A stretch of 64,000 nucleotides of DNA from Acidovorax soli. Lineage in GTDB: Bacteria; Pseudomonadota; Gammaproteobacteria; Burkholderiales; Burkholderiaceae_C. The notes below the pieces were generated by a model, which saw only the letters and a program-made list of their open reading frames with translations, had not been told where the DNA came from and ran no database searches. Of this stretch, positions 14,229-24,532 are shown one piece after another. A program made the translations under genes and the position numbers. The DNA lies in assembly GCF_014207955.1 (NCBI RefSeq), contig NZ_JACHLK010000003.1, forward strand, positions 496,001 to 560,000, in the 5' to 3' direction. Position 1 is the first letter of the stretch. Every line of letters starts with the position of its first letter.

Positions 14229-17200
14229 GGCGGGGCTTGCTCCAGGATCTGGCCCATGGCATCGAACTGGAACTGCCGGGCCAGGCCCCGCATGGTATCG
14301 ACGAAAGCGCCATGCACCGGCTGTTCGCGCTCGATCTCGTCCAGGGCGTTGAGGATGCCGCGGTAGTAACCCAGCGACACGGCCTGCGACAGGGCCGCGA
14401 GCGCGCCGGGGTGGGGGTAGCTGAACCCCTCGGCACCCGGCGCGGACGCGGGCGCTGGGGGCGCAGCTTCGGGTACGGCCTCGCCCAGCCACTGCAGCGC
14501 CAGGCGCCGCTCCAGCCAGTCGAGCAGCTCGCTGTGGCGCACGGGTTTGACGATGAAGTCCTCGGGGCGGATGTCCACGTCATTGTCCAGCGCCTTGTCG
14601 AAGGCATTGGCAGACACGATGGCGCAATGGAGTTCTGGCAGATTCATTTGCCGAACCCGCCGCAGCGTCTCCCACCCGTCGATGCCCGGCATGGCCAGAT
14701 CCATGAAGAGGGCATGGGGGCGGTAGCCCGTGGCCAGCAGGTCCAGCGCGTCGTGGCCGCTGGCGGCCTGGCGCAGCTCGAAGCCCAGGGGTTCGAGCAA
14801 CTGCACGAGCAGTTCGCGGTCGGCCTCCTCGTTGTCCACCACCAGGATACGGCGGCGCTCGCCGGCATAGCCCTTGCGCACACGCGGCGCCTGCAGGGCG
14901 GGTGCCGAAGCCTTGCCCAGCGCCTCGGCATGCACCTCGGGCAGGAAGAGCTTGACGTGGAACACCGAGCCCAGGCCGGGCTCGCTGGTCACGCTGAGCT
15001 CGCCGCCCATGAGGGCAGTGAGCATCTTGGCGATGGTCAGGCCCAGGCCCGCGCCGGGCGTGGCGGCCACGGCGGCGGCGCTGCCGCCGCGCGCAAAGGG
15101 CTCGAAGATGCGCTCGATCTCGTCGGCCGTGAGGCCGGGCCCCGTGTCCTGCACGTCGATGCGCGCGATCTCGCGGGCGTAGCGCACGCGCAGGGTCACG
15201 CGCCCCTGCGCGGTGAACTTGACGGCATTGCCGAGCAGGTTGATGAGAATCTGGCGCAGGCGCTTTTCGTCGGCGCGCACCACCTCGGGGATGGTGCCCT
15301 GCACGTCGAACTGGAAGGCCAGGCCCTTGGCCGCAGCCTGCAGCTCGAACAGGCTGGCCATCTCGTGCAGGCCATCGGCAAAGCGCATGGGCGTGACGTC
15401 CAGCGTGAGCTTGCCCGACTCGATGCGCGCGATGTCCAGCGTGCCCTCGATCAGCGACAGCAGGTGCTCGCCACCGCGGCGGATCACGTGCACGGCCTGC
15501 TTGCGGTGCGGCGGCACGCCGGTGTCCTCGCCCATGAGCTGGGCGTAGCCCAGGATGGAGTTGAGCGGCGTGCGGATCTCGTGGCTGATGGCGCTGATGT
15601 AGCGGCTCTTGGCCTGGTTGGCCTGGTCGGCCGCGCGCTTGGCCTCCTCGGCCACCTGGCGCGCCTGCTCGGCCACGCTGCGGGCGTTCTGCAGGGCCTC
15701 ATCGGTCTGGCGGTGCAGCTCGATCTCGCGCACCAGCAGGCCGGTCTGGCGGTTCGATTCTTCCTGCGCGACCTGGCGGCTCTTGTGCGCCAGCACCAGC
15801 CACCAGGCCACGATGCCGGAGATGACCAGGAGCGCCAGGTAGGCCTTGAGCAGGCCCGAGCGCAGCGCCACCTCGGGCGCTGCCTGCACCTCGGTGTCGG
15901 TCAGGGCCTGGCCGATGGTGTTGAGCTCCTGGTGGTACAGCAGGCCCATGACGGAGGCCAGCAGCGGCGCTATCACCAGCATGAGCAGCAGGAAGTGGCC
16001 CAGGCCCGTGTCCAGGTAGCGCCAGATGGCGCGCGGCAGCACCCAGCGCAGGGCCGAGGACCATTGCACCGCCATGCTCGCGTGGGGCTTGCACAGGTCG
16101 CCGCAGCGGGCGTCCAGCGTGCAGCACAGCGAGCAGATACCGCCGCCGTAGGCGGGGCACTGCGCCATGTCGGGCGCCTCGTACTCGCGCTCGCAGATGA
16201 CGCAGCGCTGCACCGAAAAGCGGGTGTAGGTGCCCAGGTCGGCCGCAACCTGGCCGCTCACCGGCCCGTGCATGGGCACGGCCGGCGGCTCGGGCTGGCG
16301 CGCGATGTAGTAGCGCCCGCGCGTGGCCCAGGCGATGAGCGGCGCGGTGGCAAAGGCCACCGCCATGGCGATCACGGCCGAGAAGGCCTGGGGCAACGGG
16401 CCGAAGAAGCCCAGGTGCGCGCTGATGGAGACCACCGAAGCCAGCGCCATGGAGCCCACGCCCACGGGGTTGATGTCGTACAGGTGGGCGCGCTTGAACT
16501 CGATGCCCTTGGGCGACAGGCCCAGCGGCTTGTTGATGACCAGGTCGGCCACCACCGACATGATCCAGGCGATGGCGATGTTGGAGTACAGGCCCAACAC
16601 TTCGCCCATGGCGCGGAAGACGTTCATCTCCATCAGCATGAAGGCGATGAGGGTGTTGAACACCACCCACACCACGCGCCCCGGGTGGCTGTGGGTGAGG
16701 CGCGAGAAAAAGTTGGACCAGGCCAGCGAGCCCGCATAGGCATTGGTCACGTTGATCTTCATCTGCGAGACCACCACGAACAGCGCCGTGGCCGCCACCG
16801 CCCAGCCGTAGTGCGGGAACACGTATTCATAGGCCACCAGGTACATCTGGTTCGGGTCCACCGCACGGTCGGCCGGCACCATGTGGGTCAGGGCCAGGTA
16901 GGCCAGCAGCGCGCCGCCCAGCATCTTGAGCACGCCCAGCACCACCCAGCCCGGCCCGCCCACGAGCACGCCCAGCCACCAGCGCCCGCGCGTGGCCGGC
17001 GTGCGCGCAGGCATGAAACGCAGGTAGTCGGCCTGCTCGCCCATCTGCGTGATCAGCGCGATGCCCACGGTGAGCGCTGCACCAAACAAGGGCAATTGGA
17101 ATGCTGCGCCCCGGCCGAACTCACCACCATAGTGCGCAATGCCCGCAAACGCACCAGGATCGTGCATCACCACGTAGGCAAAGGGCACGACCAGCATGAC

Positions 17201-17875
17201 CAGCCACAGCGGCTGGCTCCAGACCTGCAGCCGGCTGATGGCCGAGACGCCGTGCGTGACCAGCGGAATCACCACAATGGCGCAGATCAGGTAGCCCCAG
17301 GTGGGCGGTATGTCGAGCGCCAGCTCCAGCGCATAGGCCATCACGGCCGCCTCCAGCGCGAAGAAGATGAAGGTGAAGGAGGCGTAGATCAGCGAGGTGA
17401 GCGTGGAGCCGATGTAGCCGAAGCCCGCACCGCGCGTGAGCAGGTCCATGTCCACCCCGTAGCGCGCGGCGTACACGCTGATGGGCAGGCCCGCGAGGAA
17501 GATGATGAGCCCCGTGGCCACGATGGCCCAGAAGGCGTTGATGAAGCCGTACTGCACCAGCAGCGTGGCGCCCACGGCTTCCAGGATCAAAAACGAGGCC
17601 GCGCCGAAGGCCGTGTTGGCCACGCGCCATTCGGACCACTTGCGAAAGCGCTGGGGCGTGTAGCGCAGCGCGTAGTCTTCCATGGTCTCGGTGGCCACCC
17701 AGCTGTTGTAGTCGCGCCGGACCTTGACGACCTGCTGCGGGGCATCCGAAGCCGCGTCCATGTCCACGCCACCCCGGGCGGGAGCACCCGCGTCGGGCGG
17801 GGCGATGGCGGCGGTGGAGGGGGGCATGGGCATCAGGGGGCGGGGCGACAGTCCCCGTGGTGGTGCAGTTTCCAT
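14225..17875 (-). CDS. NCS1-type permease fused to a hybrid histidine kinase
   Basis: About 1,216 residues. The first 500 form a 12-helix NCS1 (purine-cytosine/hydantoin-type) permease, with EDYALRYTPQRFRKWSEW at its start. Then comes a cysteine cluster (CVICERE, CSLCC, CGDLCKPHA), two further membrane helices, a coiled coil, a HisKA domain (SAISHEIRTPLNSILGYAQ), an HATPase domain (NLLGNAVKF, DTGPGL, GAGLGL), a receiver (LFMDLAMPG) and a short helical tail. The design recalls CbrA-type kinases that use a transporter as sensor. It probably senses a nucleobase, hydantoin, allantoin or related nitrogen compound and signals to the coupled LuxR-type regulator. Starts at 17920, 17875 and 17833 are possible; a sigma-54 promoter motif overlapping 17915-17930 favours one of the shorter forms. 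Confidence 0.85.
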   Translation of the reverse strand: METAPPRGLSPRPLMPMPPSTAAIAPPDAGAPARGGVDMDAASDAPQQVVKVRRDYNSWVATETMEDYALRYTPQRFRKWSEWRVANTAFGAASFLILEAVGATLLVQYGFINAFWAIVATGLIIFLAGLPISVYAARYGVDMDLLTRGAGFGYIGSTLTSLIYASFTFIFFALEAAVMAYALELALDIPPTWGYLICAIVVIPLVTHGVSAISRLQVWSQPLWLVMLVVPFAYVVMHDPGAFAGIAHYGGEFGRGAAFQLPLFGAALTVGIALITQMGEQADYLRFMPARTPATRGRWWLGVLVGGPGWVVLGVLKMLGGALLAYLALTHMVPADRAVDPNQMYLVAYEYVFPHYGWAVAATALFVVVSQMKINVTNAYAGSLAWSNFFSRLTHSHPGRVVWVVFNTLIAFMLMEMNVFRAMGEVLGLYSNIAIAWIMSVVADLVINKPLGLSPKGIEFKRAHLYDINPVGVGSMALASVVSISAHLGFFGPLPQAFSAVIAMAVAFATAPLIAWATRGRYYIARQPEPPAVPMHGPVSGQVAADLGTYTRFSVQRCVICEREYEAPDMAQCPAYGGGICSLCCTLDARCGDLCKPHASMAVQWSSALRWVLPRAIWRYLDTGLGHFLLLMLVIAPLLASVMGLLYHQELNTIGQALTDTEVQAAPEVALRSGLLKAYLALLVISGIVAWWLVLAHKSRQVAQEESNRQTGLLVREIELHRQTDEALQNARSVAEQARQVAEEAKRAADQANQAKSRYISAISHEIRTPLNSILGYAQLMGEDTGVPPHRKQAVHVIRRGGEHLLSLIEGTLDIARIESGKLTLDVTPMRFADGLHEMASLFELQAAAKGLAFQFDVQGTIPEVVRADEKRLRQILINLLGNAVKFTAQGRVTLRVRYAREIARIDVQDTGPGLTADEIERIFEPFARGGSAAAVAATPGAGLGLTIAKMLTALMGGELSVTSEPGLGSVFHVKLFLPEVHAEALGKASAPALQAPRVRKGYAGERRRILVVDNEEADRELLVQLLEPLGFELRQAASGHDALDLLATGYRPHALFMDLAMPGIDGWETLRRVRQMNLPELHCAIVSANAFDKALDNDVDIRPEDFIVKPVRHSELLDWLERRLALQWLGEAVPEAAPPAPASAPGAEGFSYPHPGALAALSQAVSLGYYRGILNALDEIEREQPVHGAFVDTMRGLARQFQFDAMGQILEQAPP

Positions 17876-17893
17876 GCCACGGCCGGGGCATGG
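17872..17893. promoter_or_regulatory. Inverted repeat, possible operator upstream of ure operon
   Basis: CCATGCC and GGCATGG are perfect inverted arms around an 8-base spacer, 22 bp upstream of the putative -24 element. The position suits an activator or repressor dimer. TGGTGCA, an NtrC-like half-site, also occurs at 17861 and 17939. No full NtrC palindrome is present. Confidence 0.3.
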
Positions 17894-17914
17894 ATGCGCC
17901 AATCGACGTATGGC

Positions 17915-17930
17915 CGGCACGCCGCTTGCT
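17915..17930 (+). promoter_or_regulatory. Sigma-54 (RpoN) promoter for the urease operon
   Basis: The sequence CGGCACGCCGCTTGCT matches the -24/-12 consensus (TGGCACG-N4-TTGCW) at all but the first base. The invariant GG (17916-17917) and GC (17928-17929) are exactly ten bases apart. Transcription would begin near 17941, leaving an 85-base leader before ureA. Sigma-54 control would link urease to nitrogen limitation through an NtrC-type activator, since the adjacent LuxR-type regulator lacks the AAA+ domain needed for sigma-54. Confidence 0.65.
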
Positions 17931-18025
17931 CACTATGATGGTGCAGACCAGGGCGACCCGCGCCTGCGCGCGCGGCCACCCGGACCACCCGGGCCGCCCT
18001 CCCCGATCACCCCACCGCCAAGACC

Positions 18026-18328
18026 ATGGAACTCACCCCCCGCGAAAAAGACAAGCTGCTGATCTTCACGGCGGCCCTGCTGGCCGAGCGCCGCAAGGCC
18101 CGGGGCCTGAAACTCAACTACCCCGAGGCCATGGCCCTGATCAGCGCCGCCGTGATGGAAGGTGCGCGCGACGGCAAGACCGTGGCCCAGCTCATGAGCG
18201 AGGGGCGCACCGTGCTCACGCGCGCCGATGTGATGGAGGGCATCCCCGAGATGATCCCCGACATCCAGGTCGAAGCCACCTTCCCGGACGGCACCAAGCT
18301 CGTGACCGTGCACCAACCCATCGTCTGA
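18026..18328 (+). CDS. ureA: Urease gamma subunit
   Basis: The 100-residue protein is full length for UreA and carries the family signatures [45 protein letters not shown] and the end [18 protein letters not shown]. It assembles with UreB and UreC into the nickel urease that hydrolyses urea to ammonia and carbamate in the cytoplasm. It is the first gene of the operon, 85 bases after the predicted sigma-54 start site. In related genomes ureD often precedes ureA; here the divergent kinase does. Confidence 0.97.
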   Translation: MELTPREKDKLLIFTAALLAERRKARGLKLNYPEAMALISAAVMEGARDGKTVAQLMSEGRTVLTRADVMEGIPEMIPDIQVEATFPDGTKLVTVHQPIV

Positions 18329-18352
18329 ATTTTCTTCCTGGAGACCCCATCC

Positions 18353-18949
18353 ATGCGCGCATCCCGCACCCTTGCCTTCCTCGCCCTGGCCACGCTGGCC
18401 GCGGCCGCCAGTGCCCACACCGATGGCGTGGCGCACACGCACCATGATTTCTTCAGCGGTTTGACCCACCCCCTGTTCGGGCTGGACCACCTGGCCGCCA
18501 TGGTGGCCGTGGGCCTGTGGAGCGCCCTGTCGGCACGCCGCGCCGGGCCCGAGCTGCTCTGGGGCCCCGTGGGCTTCGCCAGCCTGCTGATGGTGGGCGC
18601 GGTGATGGGCCTGCAGGGCATCGCCGTGCCAGCCGTGGAGCCCATGATCGCCGCCTCGCTGCTGGCCACGGGCCTGCTGGTGGCCTCGCGCCTGCATGTG
18701 CCCGGCATCGTCGCAGCGCTGGGCGTGGGCGTGTTCGCGCTGTTCCACGGCCTGGCCCACGGCTACGAACTGGCCGGCAGCGACAGCGCCTGGCAGACCC
18801 TGGCCGGCATGCTGTGCGCCACGGTGCTGCTGCACTGCGCGGGCCTGGCCGCAGGCTGGGCGCTGCGCAACCGCACGGTATGGGTGACCCGCGCAGCCGG
18901 TGCCGGCGTGGCCGCCCTCGGCGGCGCCATGCTCATGCAGCTCGCCTGA
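18353..18949 (+). CDS. ureJ: HupE/UreJ family nickel permease-like protein
   Basis: A 198-residue membrane protein with a signal peptide (ending ASAHTDG) and about six helices. It has the HupE/UreJ hallmarks: HTHHDFFSGLTHPLFGLDHL near the N-terminus and FHGLAHGYEL in a later helix; the histidines probably bind Ni(II). It likely helps supply nickel for urease. The start lies 24 bp after ureA with GGAG upstream. Confidence 0.9.
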   Translation: MRASRTLAFLALATLAAAASAHTDGVAHTHHDFFSGLTHPLFGLDHLAAMVAVGLWSALSARRAGPELLWGPVGFASLLMVGAVMGLQGIAVPAVEPMIAASLLATGLLVASRLHVPGIVAALGVGVFALFHGLAHGYELAGSDSAWQTLAGMLCATVLLHCAGLAAGWALRNRTVWVTRAAGAGVAALGGAMLMQLA

Positions 18950-18954
18950 AATGG

Positions 18955-19075
18955 ACTACCCCCTGAGTCGCTTCGCGCCTTCCCCCTGGAAGGGGGACGC
19001 CGCCAGCGCGGCGGGGGCGGCCCTTGCGCGGCGGCCCTGGCCTACGCAGTGCCAGTTCTGCGGGCGACACACTTT
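18955..19075. repeat. GC-rich interspersed repeat-like element between ureJ and ureB
   Basis: The non-coding stretch begins CCCCTGAGTCGCTTCGCGCC and continues with CTTCCCCCTGGAAGGGGGAC and a GCCGCCAGCGCGGCGG palindromic run. From memory, this string recurs between genes in many Comamonadaceae genomes, so I take it as a dispersed repeat (REP-like). Only one copy is in the window. It can form strong hairpins and may alter expression between ureJ and ureB. Confidence 0.45.
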
Positions 19076-19135
19076 GCGAGCGACATGGAAAGTGCAACGC
19101 CCCTCAATAGCCACCTTTCTTGAGAGAACTCCACC

Positions 19136-19441
19136 ATGATCCCAGGCGAACTGTTGATCGACGCGGGCGAGCATGCCCTGAACCCCGGGCGCCGCACGCT
19201 GACGCTGGTGGTGCGCAATACGGCCGACCGGCCCATCCAGGTGGGCTCGCACTACCACTTTGCCGAGACCAATGGCGCGCTGGGCTTCGACCGCGAGGCC
19301 GCGCGCGGCATGCGGCTGAACATCGCCTCGGGCACGGCCGTGCGCTTCGAGCCCGGGCAGGAGCGCACCGTGGAGCTGGTGGACTATGCGGGCGACCGCA
19401 CGGTGTACGGCTTTCGCGGCCTGGTGCAGGGCGCGCTGTGA
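19136..19441 (+). CDS. ureB: Urease beta subunit
   Basis: The 101-residue UreB is full length: [19 protein letters not shown], then [18 protein letters not shown] and a final [18 protein letters not shown]. It forms the (UreABC)3 urease with UreA and UreC and does not itself hold the nickel centre. It lies 186 bp after ureJ, with the repeat-like element between. It ends 83 bp before ureC. Confidence 0.97.
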   Translation: MIPGELLIDAGEHALNPGRRTLTLVVRNTADRPIQVGSHYHFAETNGALGFDREAARGMRLNIASGTAVRFEPGQERTVELVDYAGDRTVYGFRGLVQGAL

Positions 19442-19524
19442 TGCGGCGCCCTGCCCTTTTTTCTTCTTCCCCCATCGCTATCCCTTCGAGCCCCGTGCCG
19501 GGCACCAGCAAAAGGTTTTGAACC

Positions 19525-21243
<1,719 letters not shown>

Positions 21244-21267
21244 CAGACGCCTGAACCAGGAGCCCCC

Positions 21268-21912
21268 ATGCTGCCCGAAACCCACTTGCTCCTCGCCTTT
21301 GCCGGCGCCAGCCTGGTGCTGGCGCTCACGCCTGGCCCAGCGGTCGTCTACATCGTGGCACGCACGGTGGCGCAGGGGCGCGCCTGCGGCCTGGCATCGG
21401 TGCTGGGCGTGGCGCTGGGCAACCTGGGCAATGCCATTGGTGCAGCCTTGGGCCTGGCGGCGCTGTTCGCGGTGTCGTCGGCCGCCTTCACCGTGGTGAA
21501 GTGGGCAGGTGCTGCCTACCTGGTCTATCTGGGCCTGCGCATGTGGTTCGCACGCCCGGCCGAGGCCAGCAACGGCGGCGCGGCCGCTGCGCGCCAGCCT
21601 CTGGCCCGCGTGTTCCGCGACGGCTTTGTGGTGGCCCTGCTCAACCCCAAGACCAGCCTGTTTTTCGCCGCCTTTCTGCCGCAGTTCATGGACGCACAGG
21701 GCAGCGCGCTGGCGCAGACCCTGGCGCTGGGCTGCACCTTTGTGGCCATAGCAGCATGCACCGACCTGTTCTATGTGCTGGCCGCCAGCCTGGTTGCACC
21801 CCGCCTGGGCCAGGCCACGCGCCATGCGGTGTGGGGCAACCGGCTGGCCGGCACCTCCTTCATCGGCCTGGGCGTGCTCACGGCCATGGGCTCGCGCCCG
21901 ACCACGCGCTGA
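21268..21912 (+). CDS. LysE-type amino acid exporter
   Basis: A 214-residue membrane protein of the LysE/RhtB family: an N-terminal LALTPGPAVVYIVARTVAQG motif, about six helices and the LLNPKTSLFFAAFLPQF segment. Such proteins export amino acids or analogues. It is inserted between ureC and ureE in the same direction, 24 bp after ureC and 31 bp before ureE. It is not a usual urease gene; its substrate may be an amino acid formed with urea or ammonia, but this is speculation. Confidence 0.88.
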   Translation: MLPETHLLLAFAGASLVLALTPGPAVVYIVARTVAQGRACGLASVLGVALGNLGNAIGAALGLAALFAVSSAAFTVVKWAGAAYLVYLGLRMWFARPAEASNGGAAAARQPLARVFRDGFVVALLNPKTSLFFAAFLPQFMDAQGSALAQTLALGCTFVAIAACTDLFYVLAASLVAPRLGQATRHAVWGNRLAGTSFIGLGVLTAMGSRPTTR

Positions 21913-21943
21913 GCCCGCTTTCTTATCTACCGTTTTCGTACCC

Positions 21944-22609
21944 ATGATTTCCGTTGGAAAAATCCTTGCGCAAGGCCATGGCCTGGCGCCCGTGTTGCTC
22001 AAGCGCGCCGCCACCGTTGAACTCGACTGGGACGTGCGCCAGAAAAGCCGCTTCTCGGCCACCGACTCCAGCGGCCGCACGCTGGGCGTGTTCCTGCCGC
22101 GCGGCACCGTGGTGCGCGGCGGCGACGTGCTGGTGGCCGAAGACGGCTCGCTGGTGCGCGTGCTCGCGGCGCCGCAGGCGGTGCTGCACATCACCCACTG
22201 CCCGCAGCACGGCACGCCGTTCGACCTGGTGCGCGCCGCCTACCACCTGGGCAACCGGCACGTGCCCATCGAGCTGCAGCCCGATCACCTGAAGATCGAG
22301 CCCGACCATGTGCTGGCCGACATGCTGCGCGCCATGCACCTGATCGTGCAGGCCCGCGATATGGCCTTCGAGCCCGAAGGCGGCGCCTATGCAGCCGGGC
22401 ATGGCGGCGGCCACGGCCACCACCATGGCCACGAGCACCACCACGATGACCACGGGCACGGCCATTCCCATGGCGGCCACAGCCACAGCCACAGCCACAG
22501 CCACAGCCACGACCACGACCATGACCACGATCACGATCACGATCACGATCACGGGCATTCGCACGATGACCATGGGCACGGCGACCACGGCCACACGCAT
22601 GCGCACTGA
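21944..22609 (+). CDS. ureE: Urease accessory nickel metallochaperone with long His-rich tail
   Basis: The 221-residue UreE has the N-terminal peptide-binding domain ([18 protein letters not shown]) and the nickel-binding domain ([20 protein letters not shown] with [10 protein letters not shown]). The last 70 residues hold 34 histidines, mainly HS, HD and HG repeats. UreE delivers nickel to the UreG/UreDFG complex. The tail is long for this family and probably stores nickel. ATG 21944 is chosen as it starts the conserved MISVGKIL sequence. Confidence 0.93.
   Translation: MISVGKILAQGHGLAPVLLKRAATVELDWDVRQKSRFSATDSSGRTLGVFLPRGTVVRGGDVLVAEDGSLVRVLAAPQAVLHITHCPQHGTPFDLVRAAYHLGNRHVPIELQPDHLKIEPDHVLADMLRAMHLIVQARDMAFEPEGGAYAAGHGGGHGHHHGHEHHHDDHGHGHSHGGHSHSHSHSHSHDHDHDHDHDHDHDHGHSHDDHGHGDHGHTHAH
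22475..22555 (+). repeat. Coding tandem hexamer repeats in ureE tail
   Basis: The DNA contains runs of CACAGC and then CACGAT/CACGAC hexamers, encoding His-Ser and His-Asp dipeptides. Such repeats are prone to slippage in units of six bases, which would change tail length without breaking the frame. Confidence 0.75.
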
Positions 22610-22636
22610 CGGCGCTGCACCCGGGCACTGCCAGCC

Positions 22637-23356
22637 ATGATGATGCGCGAGCCCCCGGCCCCGGCGGTCCTGCCCGCGGCCAGCCTGCTGCAGCTGATCT
22701 GGCTGGCATCGCCCGCGCTGCCCGTGGGCGGGTTCTCGTATTCCGAAGGGCTGGAGAGCGCCATCGAAAGCGCTGGCGTCGGCTCCGAGGCCGCCGTGGC
22801 TGCCTGGCTGCTGGACCAGTTGCACATCACCCAGGCGCGCGGCGACCTGGCCGTGGTGGCCCAGGCCGTGGGTGCCTGGCGCCAGGGCGACATGGCGCAT
22901 GTGAAAAGCCTCAACGACTGGGTGCTGCACACGCGCGAGACCAGCGAGTTGCGCCTGCAGACCGAGCAGATGGGCCGCTCGCTCGCCGACTGGCTGCGCA
23001 ACCAGTACCAGGGCGATGCGGCGCGCATGCCCGCCGTGCAGGCCCTGGCCGCGCTGCCGCCCACCTACCCCGTGGCCTTTGCACTGGCCGCGTCAGGCAC
23101 CGAGGCATCGGTCTACGACGTGCTGCTGGCCTTTGCCTTTGGCTGGGCCGAGAACATGGTGCAGGCCGCGCTCAAGTCCATGGCGCTGGGCCAGAGCGCG
23201 GGCCAGCGCATCCTGGCCAAGCTCGCCCAGGCCATCCCCGAAGCCGCCACGTATGCACTGGCCTTGCCCGATGGCGAGCGCCAGGCCTTTTCGCCCATGC
23301 TGGCCATTCTCTCGGCCCGGCACGAAACCCAATACTCACGCCTTTTCAGATCATGA
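22637..23356 (+). CDS. ureF: Urease accessory protein UreF
   Basis: A 239-residue all-helical protein with the UreF signatures [37 protein letters not shown] and a C-terminal [19 protein letters not shown]. UreF works with UreD (UreH) and UreG in nickel insertion, controlling UreG's GTP hydrolysis. The gene starts 28 bp after ureE and overlaps ureG by four bases, so translation is likely coupled. The visible N-terminus [15 protein letters not shown] is a variable leader. Confidence 0.95.
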   Translation: MMMREPPAPAVLPAASLLQLIWLASPALPVGGFSYSEGLESAIESAGVGSEAAVAAWLLDQLHITQARGDLAVVAQAVGAWRQGDMAHVKSLNDWVLHTRETSELRLQTEQMGRSLADWLRNQYQGDAARMPAVQALAALPPTYPVAFALAASGTEASVYDVLLAFAFGWAENMVQAALKSMALGQSAGQRILAKLAQAIPEAATYALALPDGERQAFSPMLAILSARHETQYSRLFRS

Positions 23357-24036
23357 CGACGACCACCACGACCAGCCCTCTGCACCACGTCCCGAACCGC
23401 ACCAAGCACCTGCCGCCGCTGCGCGTGGGCATCGGCGGCCCCGTGGGCTCGGGCAAGACCACCCTGCTCGAAATGCTGTGCAAGGCCATGCGCGACGACT
23501 ACGACCTGATCGCCATCACCAACGACATCTACACCAAGGAAGACCAGCGCCTCTTGACGGTGAGCGGCGCCCTGCCGGCCGAGCGCATCCTGGGCGTGGA
23601 GACCGGCGGCTGCCCACACACGGCCATCCGCGAAGACGCATCGATCAACCTCGAAGCCATCGACCGCATGCTGGGCCAGTTCCCGAATGCCGACGTGGTG
23701 TTTGTCGAAAGCGGCGGCGACAACCTGGCCGCCACCTTCAGCCCCGAGCTGTCGGACCTGACCATCTACGTGATCGACGTGGCCGCGGGCGAAAAAATCC
23801 CGCGCAAGGGCGGCCCCGGCATCACCAAGAGCGATTTGTTCATCATCAACAAGACCGACCTGGCCCCGCACGTGGGCGCCAATTTGGACATCATGGAATC
23901 GGACACCGTGCGCATGCGCACCACGCCCCAGGGCCTGCGCCCCTTCGTGATGACCAACCTCAAGACCCTGGCGGGCCTGAGCGAAGTGGTGCGCTTCATC
24001 GAGACCAAGGGGATGCTGACCAAGGCGGGGGCCTGA
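23353..24036 (+). CDS. ureG: Urease accessory GTPase UreG
   Basis: The 227-residue SIMIBI-class GTPase has the P-loop [13 protein letters not shown] (about 28-40), [12 protein letters not shown], the CPH metal site in [35 protein letters not shown] and the [11 protein letters not shown] guanine-specificity motif. It powers nickel delivery to apo-urease. The ATGA overlap with ureF and a terminator 14 bp later mark it as the last gene of the operon. Confidence 0.97.
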   Translation: MTTTTTTSPLHHVPNRTKHLPPLRVGIGGPVGSGKTTLLEMLCKAMRDDYDLIAITNDIYTKEDQRLLTVSGALPAERILGVETGGCPHTAIREDASINLEAIDRMLGQFPNADVVFVESGGDNLAATFSPELSDLTIYVIDVAAGEKIPRKGGPGITKSDLFIINKTDLAPHVGANLDIMESDTVRMRTTPQGLRPFVMTNLKTLAGLSEVVRFIETKGMLTKAGA

Positions 24037-24049
24037 ACTGAGCACGCCG

Positions 24050-24069
24050 ACCGGCCCGGCCGGTTATTT
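24050..24069 (+). terminator. Rho-independent terminator of the urease operon
   Basis: ACCGGC and GCCGGT arms enclose a CCG loop and are followed by TATTT. The hairpin lies just after ureG and before the tRNA promoter. Confidence 0.6.
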
Positions 24070-24077
24070 CCGTGGTC

Positions 24078-24083
24078 TAGAAT
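24078..24083 (+). promoter_or_regulatory. Promoter -10 element of the tRNA-Ser gene
   Basis: TAGAAT lies 16 bases before the tRNA's first base, a normal position for a stable-RNA -10 box. No convincing -35 hexamer is seen. Confidence 0.5.
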
Positions 24084-24099
24084 ACGCGCCTTCCCTCCC

Positions 24100-24187
24100 G
24101 GAGACTTGGGTGAGCGGTTTAAACCAGCAGTCTTGAAAACTGCCGACGGGCAACCGTCCGTGAGTTCGAATCTCACAGTCTCCGCCA
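24100..24187 (+). tRNA. serT: tRNA-Ser (anticodon UGA)
   Basis: An 88-base type II tRNA. The acceptor arms are GGAGACT and AGTCTCC, followed by G and an encoded CCA. The anticodon loop CTTGAAA has anticodon TGA. There is a long variable arm (GACGGGCAACCGTC) and a T-arm with GTTCGAATC. The 3' end borders phage-like minus-strand genes, so this is the likely integration target. Confidence 0.95.
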
Positions 24188-24252
24188 AATGTCCTTACAA
24201 ATCAAGGACTTACAAGAGGGGATCGGACCATGCCCACATTCATGCCCACATA
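24188..24252. other. Putative attL region with integrase arm-site-like repeats
   Basis: Just after the tRNA CCA are a hairpin (GTCCTT-N7-AAGGAC at 24191-24209) and two direct copies of CATGCCCACA at 24229 and 24241, a 12-bp period. Such repeats are common as tyrosine-integrase arm sites beside a tRNA attachment site. The second att copy lies outside the window, so the core cannot be defined. Confidence 0.45.
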
Positions 24253-24314
24253 AAAAAGGGCTTTTGAACTGCTGCCGCATCTTTGCGGGACCATATCCCC
24301 GCCCCCAGGCTCCA

Positions 24315-24524
24315 TCAAAACGGCACGTCTGCCGGTGAGATCTCGACCGGGCCAATCCCATCATAGATCAGCGCTCCCGAGGCGATGATGCGCACGGTCG
24401 AGCGCTGCCCGGCATGCTCAACACGATATTCGCCCGCTGTGAACAACAGCAGGGTTTCATCCGGTGGGCCGCCATACCAAGTGGGGGTGCGAAGAACAGC
24501 GTTGGGTTCGAGTATCGAGGACAT
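24315..24524 (-). CDS. Hypothetical phage protein (69 aa)
   Basis: A small protein (MSSILEPNAVLRTPTWYGG..., ending GPVEISPADVPF) without recognised domains; the middle looks like a short beta-rich fold. GAAG precedes the ATG at 24524. It is the last gene before the tRNA and 8 bp downstream of the 74-residue ORF, so it ends a three-gene cluster. Function unknown. Confidence 0.5.
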   Translation of the reverse strand: MSSILEPNAVLRTPTWYGGPPDETLLLFTAGEYRVEHAGQRSTVRIIASGALIYDGIGPVEISPADVPF

Positions 24525-24532
24525 AGCAGACT

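Noticed and set aside
22475..22555. CRISPR-like array
   Set aside because: The repeats are 6-bp coding units within the ureE tail without spacers.
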